A DNA stretch of 64,000 bases. It comes from Aminomonas paucivorans DSM 12260 (GTDB lineage: Bacteria > Synergistota > Synergistia > Synergistales > Synergistaceae). The translations under genes were made by a program, and so were the position numbers. Below the pieces are notes generated by a model. The model saw nothing but the letters and a program-made list of their open reading frames with translations. It was not told the origin of the DNA and ran no database searches. The stretch is from the NCBI RefSeq assembly GCF_000165795.1, contig NZ_CM001022.1:930001-994000 (forward strand), written 5' to 3'. Below, in pieces: positions 43,116-51,786 of this stretch. The stretch's first letter is position 1. Every line of letters begins with the position of its first letter.

Positions 43116-43745
43116 ATGGACGTGCAGCTGACCCGAATCCAGCGCTGGCTGGACCGCCTGAAGGAGGCCTGCCGCAGGGAGTCCTGGCATTCTGCGGTGG
43201 CGGAGGCGGAGTGTCTGGAAGCGGAGGTCCGCGAAGCCCGGGAGGCCCTGTGGCACCGCGCCGAGGCGGAGGTGGGGGGAGAGGTTTCCCCCAGCCCCTG
43301 GAGTCGGTTTCGCGTCTTCGCCCGGGGCCTCGCCCTGTCTCTGGTAGCTCTGGGGAGCGTTGCCCTGCCCCTGTCCCTGGAGGCGGACCGCCCGGCGGAC
43401 TTTTCCTCGTCCTTGGCTCAGGGGGATCTGGAGTGGATCACCCCGGACGAACAGCAGCTTCTTCAGGCGTTGAGACGGACGCTGAGCGAACAGGGAGCCG
43501 GGCGGGGAGCCCCTTTGCCCCCGGCCTATGCGGTTTCGGAGCGCCCCTCCAGCACCCTGCCCCAGGGGAGTGCATCGGCACCTCCGGGGCGAAAGGTCCC
43601 TTCGGGCCTCACCGGCCAGGGGGCTCCGCGACCCGGGAAGGCTCAGGGGGTGGAGACGGTTCCCCTGGAAGAGGTCCTGGCGCTCCTGCAGGTGGGCCAA
43701 AGGGCTCTTCGCACGGAGGAACGGCCGGTTCGCACGGATCCCTGA
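43116..43745 (+). CDS. Single-pass membrane protein of unknown function, downstream of the sigma factor
   Basis: The 209-residue product has an N-terminal charged helical part (residues 1-60), one membrane helix (about 71-88, GLALSLVALGSVALPLSL) and a presumably periplasmic Pro/Ser-rich tail (about 89-209). ATG 43116 is preferred because GGGAGGG ends 6 bases before it. The topology and position right after a sigma factor resemble sigma/anti-sigma pairs, but no anti-sigma domain was recognised. It could also serve the BamA module that follows. Confidence 0.65.
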   Translation: MDVQLTRIQRWLDRLKEACRRESWHSAVAEAECLEAEVREAREALWHRAEAEVGGEVSPSPWSRFRVFARGLALSLVALGSVALPLSLEADRPADFSSSLAQGDLEWITPDEQQLLQALRRTLSEQGAGRGAPLPPAYAVSERPSSTLPQGSASAPPGRKVPSGLTGQGAPRPGKAQGVETVPLEEVLALLQVGQRALRTEERPVRTDP

Positions 43746-43798
43746 TCCCGTCCTTCGGACGGACGGGGCGCCTAACGAAGAGAGGATGTGGTTGGAGC

Positions 43799-45667
43799 GT
43801 GAGGGGATACAAGGCGTTGCTCTGTCTTGCCCTGCTGGTGTGTTTTGCGGGATGTGCCTGGGCCCAGACGGCTCCCGTTTCCGTCGATACTCCTTCTCCT
43901 GCGGCGGGGGTTTCCGCCGATGCCTCGTCGCTTCCCCCGGGGGAGGGCTCTCCTGCCCCCACATCGTCCCCCGTTCCCTCTCCCCAGACGGAAGCCCCGA
44001 AGGGACCTCCCGTGGTCTCCATGGACGTGGAGGGGAACCGGACCGTGGTGGCTTCCCACATCCTGAGCGTGGTGTCCACCAAGGTGGGGGACCCGGCGGA
44101 TGAGGAAGCCCTCCGCAAGGACGCGGAGGCCATCTATGAGCTGGGCTTCTTCTCCGTGAGCGAGGTCAAGTCTGTCCCCCAGTCCGGGGGGATCAAGGTG
44201 ACCTTCGTGGTCCAGGAAAACCCGGAGGTTCAGGAGCTTCGGTTTACCGGCAACACGGTCTACAGCCAGGACCAGCTGAGGGCGCTCTGCTTCACCTCCC
44301 CCGGCTCAGTGTTCAACCGGGTCTTCTTCCGCAACGACCTCCAGCGCATCAAGGAAAAATACCAGAAGGACGGGTACGTCATGATGCGCGTGCAGGACGT
44401 GCAGATCCAGGACGGGGTGGTGGCCGTGACCATCCTGGAGCCGCGCCTGGGGGAGATCATCATCCAAGGGAACAAGAAAACCAAGGACTACGTCATCCGG
44501 CGACAGCTGAAGCTGAAGCAGGGAGACCTGTTCAATGCCACCATTTTGCGTCATTCCCTGAACCGCATCCAGGGGATGGGTTACTTTGAGGACGTCAACG
44601 TGGGGTTCGAGCCCAGCGAGAACCCGTCGGTGGTGAACATGGTCCTCACTGTGGAGGAAGGGCGGACCAACAAGATCGGCTTCTCCATCGGCCACGGCTC
44701 CCAGAGCGGCTGGAGCGGGGGCATCAACTACCAGGACACCAACTGGCAGGGGCTGGGTACGAAATTCTCCGTGGGATTCGAGACAGGGAATCGAGAGCAG
44801 TACTGGGCTTCCTACGAGCAGCCTTTCATGGACCAGGAGACCTATGCCTGGAAGGTGGGAGCCTACAAGCGCAAGTGGGAGGAACAGGACGAGTACGAGA
44901 AGGGTCAGTGGAAGTTCCAGTACGACCAGGAGAAGACCGGCGCGTACGTGGGAGTGGGGAAGAAGTTCAAGGGGAACGACCAGCTCAGCTGGTACCTCAC
45001 CCTGGACTGGCATAAGGTGGAAAACACCATCCTCTCCGGGGACGTAACACCCCAGGACCTGGTGGAGCTGGAGGACGGGACGAACTTCTCCGTCACCGGA
45101 TCCCTGACCCGCAACACCCTGGATCCCTACCTGAGCTATCCCCGGGGAGACGTGGAGATCCTCTCCGTGGAACAGGGCATCGCGGCCCTGGGGGGAGACT
45201 GGGACTACACGAAGTACTGGCTGGAGGCGCGTTACTATACCCCCCTGTTCGGGCTGATGGATTTCCTGGAGATGGATTTCGGCTTCACGGAGGACAACCC
45301 CCTGCTCTTCGCGGCCCGGGTGCGGGCGGGGTCCTCCAGTGGCACCGTCCCCTGGGCAGAAATGTACACCCTCGGCGGCGCCGACACCCTCCGAGGCTAC
45401 GACGACGACTACTACCGGGGTGAAGAGATGCTTCTGGGGAACTTCGAGCTGCGCATCCCCATGGAGCAGAACCTCTCCCTCGTCTTCTTCTACGACGTGG
45501 GAAAGGCCTGGAAGAAGTCCCTGGGGGAGAGCTTCAGCTTCTCCGATCTCCAGTCGGACAAGGGTATCGGGCTTCGCGTGAAGACCCCCATCGGCAATCT
45601 CCGGGTGGACTTTGCACAGGGTGATGACGAAAACCAGACCAACTTCGGCTTCGGAGAAATGTTCTAA
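43799..45667 (+). CDS. bamA: Outer membrane protein assembly factor BamA (Omp85)
   Basis: BamA inserts beta-barrel proteins into the outer membrane. The 622-residue precursor has a signal peptide (VRGYKALLCLALLVCFAGCAWA), a Pro/Ser-rich linker (about 25-75), three POTRA domains (about 76-150, 151-222, 223-297) and a C-terminal 16-strand-type barrel. The barrel has the lid-loop motif GGADTLRGYDDDYY and ends NFGFGEMF with a terminal aromatic residue. Three POTRA domains are fewer than the five of proteobacteria. GTG 43799 is taken as start by the signal peptide. Confidence 0.93.
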   Translation: MRGYKALLCLALLVCFAGCAWAQTAPVSVDTPSPAAGVSADASSLPPGEGSPAPTSSPVPSPQTEAPKGPPVVSMDVEGNRTVVASHILSVVSTKVGDPADEEALRKDAEAIYELGFFSVSEVKSVPQSGGIKVTFVVQENPEVQELRFTGNTVYSQDQLRALCFTSPGSVFNRVFFRNDLQRIKEKYQKDGYVMMRVQDVQIQDGVVAVTILEPRLGEIIIQGNKKTKDYVIRRQLKLKQGDLFNATILRHSLNRIQGMGYFEDVNVGFEPSENPSVVNMVLTVEEGRTNKIGFSIGHGSQSGWSGGINYQDTNWQGLGTKFSVGFETGNREQYWASYEQPFMDQETYAWKVGAYKRKWEEQDEYEKGQWKFQYDQEKTGAYVGVGKKFKGNDQLSWYLTLDWHKVENTILSGDVTPQDLVELEDGTNFSVTGSLTRNTLDPYLSYPRGDVEILSVEQGIAALGGDWDYTKYWLEARYYTPLFGLMDFLEMDFGFTEDNPLLFAARVRAGSSSGTVPWAEMYTLGGADTLRGYDDDYYRGEEMLLGNFELRIPMEQNLSLVFFYDVGKAWKKSLGESFSFSDLQSDKGIGLRVKTPIGNLRVDFAQGDDENQTNFGFGEMF

Positions 45668-46937
45668 GACGAGGTCCCGGGTCTTCCGGAGGGCCGCGGC
45701 AGTGTGTGCCGTGGCCCTCCTTTTGGTGGGCCTTCCCCGCCTCTGCTTTGCCCAGGCCCTGAGGGTGGAGGGAGTTCCCCCCTGGCTTGCGGTCCCGGCT
45801 CAGAAGAGCCTGGAGGCGGTGTGGCGGGAGATCCCCTCGTCCCAGGAGAGGGAAGTGCGTCTGCGCCTCCTGGAGGTAGTCGCGTCCCGGCTGTTTCAGG
45901 GGTATCGTCTGGAGCGCCCTCAGCCCCAGGAGACCGGCCGGTCGGCCTCTGAGGGGTGGACCCTGACGCTCCGGGCGGTGGCGCCGTGCCCTCGGTGGGT
46001 GGTGGAGCTTCGCCCGGGGGACTGGTCCGAACCGGTGGCTTCGTGGATCCTTGCAGATCTTTCCGGTCTGGCGGAGCAGGTGGAACGGGGTCTGGAGGGA
46101 GTCCCCCCGGAGGCGTTCTCCTGGGGGGACCAGGCCTTCTTCGGGTGGGTCTCGGGGCTTCTGTCCCCCCTCCTTCCGGGCTGGAGGGCGAGCCCGGAGG
46201 TCCGTAGGGAGGGAGACCGAGTGAAACTGATCCTCCACCTGCGCCCGGAACCGCCCCTGGTGCTGGCCCTGACCCCCCGGATCAGCTCCTCCTCCCTTCC
46301 CACCCTGTTGCACTCGGAGCTGAAGGAGGACCTCATCCGGGGCCTTTCTCCCTTCGTGGGGGTCCCGGTGCCCTACTTCCGCAAGCACCGGGAGGAGGCG
46401 GAATCCTGGGCGGGGAGCCTTTTCGAGGATTCCAACCTGGCCCGCCGGGCTCGGATCACCACGGAGGCGCACGCCGTTCCGGCCCAGATCGCCACGGTGG
46501 ACGTGAGGCTGGAGAGTCGCCGTTACACCGTGTGGGCCTGGGCTGCGGCCTACTCGGGCACGGAGGATCGCTCCACGGAAGTGGGGCTCCACGTGGGCAG
46601 ACGGGTCCAGCTGTTCCCCCGCTGGGACATGGAGGGGTACGGGGAATGGGTGGTGGAAGGGGTCCGAGGGGATCTGGAAAGCCGATGGGGGCTGCGCTGG
46701 TCTCCCTGGGGGGACGTGTGGCTCGGGGGGGAGCGGGTCTACCCGGGAGGAGCCTGGTGGGGGCGGTTCCAGGTGGATCCGCGGCTCCACAAGCCCTACG
46801 TCTGGGCGCGGTTCAGCGAGGATGGAGAGACCCAGGGGGCCCTGGGGTGGCGCCTCACGGAGTACCTGTCCCTGGAGCTGCACTACGATTCCCGGGACGG
46901 GGATCCCTGGAGCCTGCGCACCATCGGCAACCTGTAG
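45624..46937 (+). CDS. Putative outer-membrane beta-barrel protein of unknown function
   Basis: I do not recognise this 437-residue protein. It starts inside the end of bamA with a basic n-region and a signal-like hydrophobic core ending PRLCFAQA. The middle is mixed alpha/beta. The last 150 residues alternate polar and aromatic residues like transmembrane beta strands (VWAWAAAYSG, VGLHVGRRVQLFP, LESRWGLRWSPWG, LSLELHYDSR). The start is uncertain: ATG 45624 keeps the charged signal start, while GTG 45701 has the better ribosome site. Position between bamA and lpxD suggests an envelope-biogenesis role, by inference. Confidence 0.7.
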   Translation: MTKTRPTSASEKCSKTRSRVFRRAAAVCAVALLLVGLPRLCFAQALRVEGVPPWLAVPAQKSLEAVWREIPSSQEREVRLRLLEVVASRLFQGYRLERPQPQETGRSASEGWTLTLRAVAPCPRWVVELRPGDWSEPVASWILADLSGLAEQVERGLEGVPPEAFSWGDQAFFGWVSGLLSPLLPGWRASPEVRREGDRVKLILHLRPEPPLVLALTPRISSSSLPTLLHSELKEDLIRGLSPFVGVPVPYFRKHREEAESWAGSLFEDSNLARRARITTEAHAVPAQIATVDVRLESRRYTVWAWAAAYSGTEDRSTEVGLHVGRRVQLFPRWDMEGYGEWVVEGVRGDLESRWGLRWSPWGDVWLGGERVYPGGAWWGRFQVDPRLHKPYVWARFSEDGETQGALGWRLTEYLSLELHYDSRDGDPWSLRTIGNL

Positions 46938-46985
46938 ATTTGGGGTTTTCCACAAGGCGAAGATTGGGGATCGGGGGCTTGAGGG

Positions 46986-48002
46986 ATGACGCTTGGTGAG
47001 CTGGCGGTGTGGGTCGGGGGCCGATGCGTGGGAGATCCGGGAAGGCCGATCCGGGGGCTGTGCGTCCCCGATGGGCCAATTCCCGGGCACGTCCTGGTCC
47101 TTCGGGGAACGAGGTCCCTCGCGGACCTGGACCCGGAGGTGGGAGTGGTGGCCCAGGAGGACCGATTCCCCCTGGAAGCATGGGGTGTGGCGGTGGGAGA
47201 CGTGGAGGAGGCCTGGCCGAGGGTGTTGGGGGCCTTCGTCCCCTCCCGCCCCTACGAGGGGGTCCACCCCTCCGCGGTGGTCCACCCGAACAGCCGCGTC
47301 GCCCCGGGGGTCCATTTGGGTCCGGGGTGTGTGGTCGGTGAGGGCTGCTGCGTCGGGGAAGGTTCCTGGCTGCAGGGGCAGGTCTACCTGGGGCGAAACG
47401 TCCGGGTCGGGAAGGACTGCGTCCTGGAGGCGGGGGTGGTGCTCCAGGACGGCACGTTTCTGGGGGATCGGGTGCTGATCCACAGCAACGCCGTGCTGGG
47501 GGCCGACGGGTTCGGGTTCCGCCGGGACGCCGCGGGGCGGCAGGTCAAGATCCCCCAGGTGGGCACGGTGGTGGTGGAGGACGACGCGGAGATCGGGGCC
47601 TGCTCCACCGTGGATCGGGCCACGGTGGGCGAGACCCGCATCGGCAGAAGGGCCAAGCTGGACGACCACGTCCACGTGGCCCACAACTGCGTCGTGGGAG
47701 AGGACTGCATCCTCGTGGCCTTCGCGGGGCTGGCGGGAAGCGTGACCCTGGAGAACGGGGTCATCCTGGCGGCGCAGAGCGGGGCGACGGACCACGTGCG
47801 CATCGGCGCCGGGGCCGTGGTGGGGGGGCGAGGGGGGGTCCTCAAGGACGTCCCTCCCGGGGCCTTCGTCTCCGGTTTCCCCGCCCGGGACCACCGGGAG
47901 GAGATGAGGAGCCAGGGGTGGCTTCGGCGCCTGCCGGATCTGGCGGATCGGCTCAAGGAACTGGAGAGGCGTCTGAAGGCGCTGGAGGAGGCTTCCTCGT
48001 GA
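46986..48002 (+). CDS. lpxD: UDP-3-O-acylglucosamine N-acyltransferase LpxD
   Basis: LpxD adds the second acyl chain to UDP-3-O-acylglucosamine in lipid A synthesis. The 338-residue product has a small N-terminal domain (about 1-95) and then a left-handed beta-helix of hexapeptide repeats. This includes ADGFGFRRDAAGRQVKIPQVG and the catalytic-His region HVHVAHNC. A C-terminal helix (LADRLKELERRLKALEE) ends it. Its stop overlaps lpxC by four bases (GTGA). Confidence 0.95.
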   Translation: MTLGELAVWVGGRCVGDPGRPIRGLCVPDGPIPGHVLVLRGTRSLADLDPEVGVVAQEDRFPLEAWGVAVGDVEEAWPRVLGAFVPSRPYEGVHPSAVVHPNSRVAPGVHLGPGCVVGEGCCVGEGSWLQGQVYLGRNVRVGKDCVLEAGVVLQDGTFLGDRVLIHSNAVLGADGFGFRRDAAGRQVKIPQVGTVVVEDDAEIGACSTVDRATVGETRIGRRAKLDDHVHVAHNCVVGEDCILVAFAGLAGSVTLENGVILAAQSGATDHVRIGAGAVVGGRGGVLKDVPPGAFVSGFPARDHREEMRSQGWLRRLPDLADRLKELERRLKALEEASS

Positions 48003-48850
48003 GGCGGAGGGCGACCCTGTCCTCCCCGGTGGAGTTTGCCGGGACGGGGCTCCACGGAGGGAAGCCCTGCCGGGTGCGGGTGGAACCCTCCGAGGAGAGG
48101 GGGCTTTGGTTTGCCCGATCGGGAGGGGACGAGAGCCTCCTGGAGGCGCACTGGAGCTTTTCCGCCCGCCGGTCCGGCTTGGCCTTCCCCGGGGGCGGGG
48201 AGATGCAGACGGGGGAACACCTCCTGGCGGCTCTCTGGGGCCTGGAGATCGACGACGCCCGGATCGTCCTGGAGGGGGAGGAGGTGCCCATCCTCGACGG
48301 CAGCGCCGCTCCCTTCGCCGAGGCCCTGGCGCCTCGAAGGCGGGAGAAGGAGGAGGAGGTCGTCTCCCTGCTCTTGCCCGTGCCGGTGGCGGTGGACGAA
48401 CCGGAGCGGGGACGGACGATCGCCGCCTTCCCCTCCGACGTCCTGCGGCTGACGGTGGTGCTGGACTACCCCGACACTCCCATCGGCACCCTCCTGGAGA
48501 CCTGGACCCTCGACCGGGAGGTCTTTGCCCGGACCGTCGCTCCGGCCCGCACCTTCGGCCTGACCCGGGAGCTTCGGGACCTGGAGGCCCGGGGGCTTGC
48601 CCGGGGAGGGTCCCTGGAGAACGCCCTGGTGGTGGACGAGAGGGGGCCCCTGAACCCCCGGGAGGGTGTCCCCTTCCGGCAGGAGTGTCTGCGCCACAAG
48701 ATGCTGGACCTCATGGGGGACCTGGCCCTGTTGGGCCTGCCCCTGACGGCCCACGTGGTGGCCCTGCGTTCGGGGCACCAGTCCCACCAGGCCCTGGTGG
48801 ACCGGCTGCGACCCTACGCCCTGGCCGCCCTCGGAACGATGGCTTCGTAG
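47999..48850 (+). CDS. lpxC: UDP-3-O-acyl-N-acetylglucosamine deacetylase LpxC
   Basis: LpxC is the zinc deacetylase that commits precursors to lipid A. The 283-residue product has zinc ligand H74 in TGEHLLAALWG, the second motif RHKMLDLMGDLALLG (His and Asp ligands) and the third histidine region SGHQSHQALVDRL. GTG 47999 overlaps the lpxD stop. The frame is open further upstream inside lpxD, but homology starts here (LSSPVEFAGTGLHGG). Confidence 0.95.
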   Translation: MRRRATLSSPVEFAGTGLHGGKPCRVRVEPSEERGLWFARSGGDESLLEAHWSFSARRSGLAFPGGGEMQTGEHLLAALWGLEIDDARIVLEGEEVPILDGSAAPFAEALAPRRREKEEEVVSLLLPVPVAVDEPERGRTIAAFPSDVLRLTVVLDYPDTPIGTLLETWTLDREVFARTVAPARTFGLTRELRDLEARGLARGGSLENALVVDERGPLNPREGVPFRQECLRHKMLDLMGDLALLGLPLTAHVVALRSGHQSHQALVDRLRPYALAALGTMAS

Positions 48851-48866
48851 AAGGAGGAGAGACCTG

Positions 48867-49322
48867 TTGCTGGACATCCTGGAGATCCAAGCGCGCCTGC
48901 CCCACCGTTATCCCTTCCTGCTGGTGGACCGGATCCTGGAGGCGGAGGGAAACCGGGTGGTGGGGATCAAGAACGTCACCATCAACGAGCCCTTCTTCCA
49001 GGGGCACTTCCCCCAGGAGCCCGTCATGCCCGGCGTCCTAGTCCTGGAGGCTATGGGGCAGGTGGCCTCCATCATCGTGTCCCTCCAGCCGGGGTTCGAG
49101 AAGATGGTGGCCTTCCTCACCTCCGTGGAGGAGGCCAAGTTCCGCCGTCCCGTCCGTCCGGGAGACCAGCTTCGCACGGAGGCGGAGCTGGTGAAGTTCC
49201 GCAGCCGCATGGGGAAGATCCACGCCCGGGGCACCGTGGACGGGGAATTGGTGGCGGAGGCCACCCTGGGCTTCGTCCTTTCCCGGACCCTGACCAAGGG
49301 CACCGAGGAGGAACGGCCATGA
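48867..49322 (+). CDS. fabZ: 3-hydroxyacyl-ACP dehydratase FabZ
   Basis: FabZ dehydrates 3-hydroxyacyl-ACP in fatty acid elongation and competes with LpxA/LpxD for the same substrates. The 151-residue hot-dog protein has LPHRYPFLLVDRI and the active-site motif GHFPQEPVMPGVLVLEAMGQ. The start is TTG 48867 behind GAAGGAGGAG. Its position between lpxC and lpxA is common in diderms. The end overlaps lpxA by four bases. Confidence 0.95.
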   Translation: MLDILEIQARLPHRYPFLLVDRILEAEGNRVVGIKNVTINEPFFQGHFPQEPVMPGVLVLEAMGQVASIIVSLQPGFEKMVAFLTSVEEAKFRRPVRPGDQLRTEAELVKFRSRMGKIHARGTVDGELVAEATLGFVLSRTLTKGTEEERP

Positions 49323-50146
49323 CGACCCGGATCCACCCCACCGCCCTGGTGGACCCCAAGGCGGAACTGGGGGAAGGGGTCTGCATCGGCCCCTACTGCG
49401 TGGTGGACGCCAAGGTCCGCCTGGGGGCGGGAACCGTCCTGGAGTCCTTCGTGCGGGTGGCGGACTACGTGGAGGTGGGGGAGAACTGTCGCCTCTTCGA
49501 CCACGTGGTCCTGGGCCGCCCTCCCCAGGATTTCGGCTTCCGGGAGGAAGAGACCTGGGTGCGCATCGGAAACGGCGTCACCTGCCGGGAGAACGTGACC
49601 ATCCATCGGGCCTCCGGGGAGGGGCACGAGACCCGGGTGGGAGAGGGGTGCTACCTCATGGAGGGGTGCCACCTGGGGCACAACGTGGTCCTGGGGGACC
49701 ACTGCGTCCTGGCCAACAAGGTGGGCCTGGCGGGGTACGCCCAGGTGGGGGACCGGGTCACCTTCGGAGGCATGGCGGGGGTGCACCAGTTCGTCCACAT
49801 CGGTCGGTCCTGCATGGTGGGAGGCCTCTCGAAGATCGTCAAGGACGTGCCCCCCTTCTGCATGGTGGACGGGCGTCCCGGCCGGATCTTCGGTCTGAAC
49901 CGGGTGGGGCTGAGGCGCCAGGGCTTCGACGGGGCAGCCCGGAAGCGCATCGGCGAACTCTACGAAACCCTGCGGACCGGGTCCCTTCCCCTGCGGGCCG
50001 CCGTGGAGGCTCTGGTCTCCCGGAATCCCCAGGATCCCTACGCCCAGGAGCTTCTGGTCTTCTCCCGGATCTGCGCCCGGGGGTGGACCCCCTGGGCGGA
50101 GCGCCGGCACGGCGGGGTTCGGGCTCCGGAGGGAGAGGCGGAGTGA
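49319..50146 (+). CDS. lpxA: UDP-N-acetylglucosamine O-acyltransferase LpxA
   Basis: LpxA performs the first step of lipid A synthesis, moving a 3-hydroxyacyl chain from ACP to UDP-GlcNAc. The 275-residue product has hexapeptide repeats from residue 1, the catalytic-His region (MEGCHLGHNVVLG) and the C-terminal helical domain beginning FGLNRVGLRRQGF, all typical. It overlaps fabZ at its start and kdsC at its end. Confidence 0.95.
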   Translation: MTTRIHPTALVDPKAELGEGVCIGPYCVVDAKVRLGAGTVLESFVRVADYVEVGENCRLFDHVVLGRPPQDFGFREEETWVRIGNGVTCRENVTIHRASGEGHETRVGEGCYLMEGCHLGHNVVLGDHCVLANKVGLAGYAQVGDRVTFGGMAGVHQFVHIGRSCMVGGLSKIVKDVPPFCMVDGRPGRIFGLNRVGLRRQGFDGAARKRIGELYETLRTGSLPLRAAVEALVSRNPQDPYAQELLVFSRICARGWTPWAERRHGGVRAPEGEAE

Positions 50147-50634
50147 TCCGTCTTTTCGTCCTGGACGTGGACGGAACCCTCACGGAGGGGGAGATCCTTC
50201 TGGACGGGCGGGGGGGAGAGACGAAGCGCTTCGACATCCAGGACGGCATGGGGTTGGTGCTGCTCCGCCGCGCCGGGATCGGGACGGCCTTTCTCAGCGG
50301 CCGGGCCTCCGACCCCACGGACCAGCGCGCCCGGGACCTGGGGGTCCCCCGCTGCGCCAACGGAGCGGCGGACAAGCTGCCCCTGCTGCGCCGCTGGGCC
50401 GACGAGGACGGGCTGACCCCGGAGGAAGTGGCCTACATGGGGGACGACCTGCCGGACCTGGAGTGTCTCTCCTGGTCGGGCTTCCCCATCGTCCCTTCCA
50501 ACGGCAGGCCCGAGGCCCTGCGCCTGGCCCGCTACGTCACCCCCCGTCCCGGAGGGCGCGGGGCGGTGCGGGACGCGGCGGACCGGGTCCTCCTGGCCAA
50601 CGCGCGGGAACGGGAGGGGATCCATCATCCCTAG
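50143..50634 (+). CDS. kdsC: 3-deoxy-D-manno-octulosonate 8-phosphate phosphatase KdsC
   Basis: KdsC removes phosphate from Kdo-8-phosphate to give free Kdo. The 163-residue HAD-family protein begins VIRLFVLDVDGTLTEGE (nucleophile and acid aspartates) and has FLSGRASDP, then YMGDDLPDLECL and the C-terminal GGRGAVRDAADRVL, as in KdsC. GTG 50143 overlaps the lpxA stop. Production of free Kdo here matters if the downstream dehydrogenase oxidises it. Confidence 0.93.
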   Translation: MIRLFVLDVDGTLTEGEILLDGRGGETKRFDIQDGMGLVLLRRAGIGTAFLSGRASDPTDQRARDLGVPRCANGAADKLPLLRRWADEDGLTPEEVAYMGDDLPDLECLSWSGFPIVPSNGRPEALRLARYVTPRPGGRGAVRDAADRVLLANAREREGIHHP

Positions 50635-50725
50635 GTCCTCCCCCCGAATTCCCCTGGGTACCCTGGACCGGCTGATCCTCCAGGAGCTGGCGGGGCCCTT
50701 CCTCTTCGGCATCCTGGCCTTCACG

Positions 50726-51739
50726 GTGCTCCTGGTGGCGGGGAACCTGCTGTTCAAGATCGCCGACCTGGTGATCCAGCGAGGGGTCTCCCTGGGGGTG
50801 GTGGTGCGCCTCTTCCTCTACTACCTCCCCGGGGTGGTGGTCCTCACCATCCCCATGGGCTCCCTGCTGGCGGCCCTGCTGGGTTTCGGCCGCCTCTCCG
50901 CCAACGTGGAGATCGTGGCCCTCAAGGCTGCGGGGGTGGCCTTCCAGCGGATCGTCCGCCCGGTGATCTGGGCGTCCCTGCTGGTGTCCCTGGGGAGCAT
51001 GGCGCTCAACGAGACCCTGGTGCCCCTGGCGGAACGGGCGGCGGTGAACCTGCTCCGCTACGAGGTGATGCAGGAGACCCCGCCCCTCTTCAAGGAGCGG
51101 ATTTTCCTGAAGGAAGAGAAGGACGGACACCTGAAGCGGGTGATCTACATCAACCGGATGCGACCCCGCTCCGGGAAGATGGCGGACATCCTGGTGCAGG
51201 AGTTCGAGGAGGACCGGTTGAGCCGCATCATCGCCGCCCCCCGGGGGGAGTGGGTGCGGGGGGAGTGGTGGATCGAGGACGGAAAGGTCTTCGAGGTGGA
51301 CGCCCAGGGAAAGGTGCGCCTCCTCTTCACCTTCCGCAAGCAGGGCCTCCAGCTCCACCTGAACCCCAAGGAGGTGGAGACCCAGTCCCTGGATCCCCAG
51401 CAGATGAACCTGTTCCAGATGCGGGACTCCATCCGCAGGCTGGAGGAGCAGGGGGCGGACGCCACCCGGCTTCGGGTGCTTCTGAACCTGCGTCTGGCGG
51501 TGCCCTGGGCCAGCGTGGTGCTGGCCCTGGTGGGGGCCGCCGCGGGCAGCCGACCGCAACGCTCCAGCTCCAGCGTGGGGCTGGGGCTGAGCGTGGTCAT
51601 CGTGTTCTTCTACTACGTCACCCTCTCCTTCTGCCAGTCCCTGGGGGAGGCCTCGTACCTTCCCGCAGTGGTGGCGGCGTGGTTCCCCAACCTGATCTTC
51701 CTGGTCCTGGGGGGCTTCCTGGTCCGAAGATCCAACTGA
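50726..51739 (+). CDS. LptF/LptG family lipopolysaccharide export permease, start unresolved
   Basis: LptF and LptG are the membrane partners of the LptB ATPase that extracts LPS from the inner membrane. The product has three N-terminal helices, a jellyroll-like periplasmic domain (about 100-240) and three C-terminal helices. The conserved N-terminal part (TLDRLILQELAGPFLFGILA) lies upstream of the first usual start codon (GTG 50726), which would cut the first helix. No in-frame ATG, GTG or TTG exists between the kdsC stop and 50726. A rare start such as CTG 50654 or 50663, or an ATC behind GGAGGGG (50613-50619), is likely. Only one LptF/G gene is visible. Confidence 0.85.
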   Translation: MLLVAGNLLFKIADLVIQRGVSLGVVVRLFLYYLPGVVVLTIPMGSLLAALLGFGRLSANVEIVALKAAGVAFQRIVRPVIWASLLVSLGSMALNETLVPLAERAAVNLLRYEVMQETPPLFKERIFLKEEKDGHLKRVIYINRMRPRSGKMADILVQEFEEDRLSRIIAAPRGEWVRGEWWIEDGKVFEVDAQGKVRLLFTFRKQGLQLHLNPKEVETQSLDPQQMNLFQMRDSIRRLEEQGADATRLRVLLNLRLAVPWASVVLALVGAAAGSRPQRSSSSVGLGLSVVIVFFYYVTLSFCQSLGEASYLPAVVAAWFPNLIFLVLGGFLVRRSN

Positions 51740-51786
51740 GGGTCGTCCCAAGACCCCGAAACACGACGAAGCCTGGGAGGCTCGAT

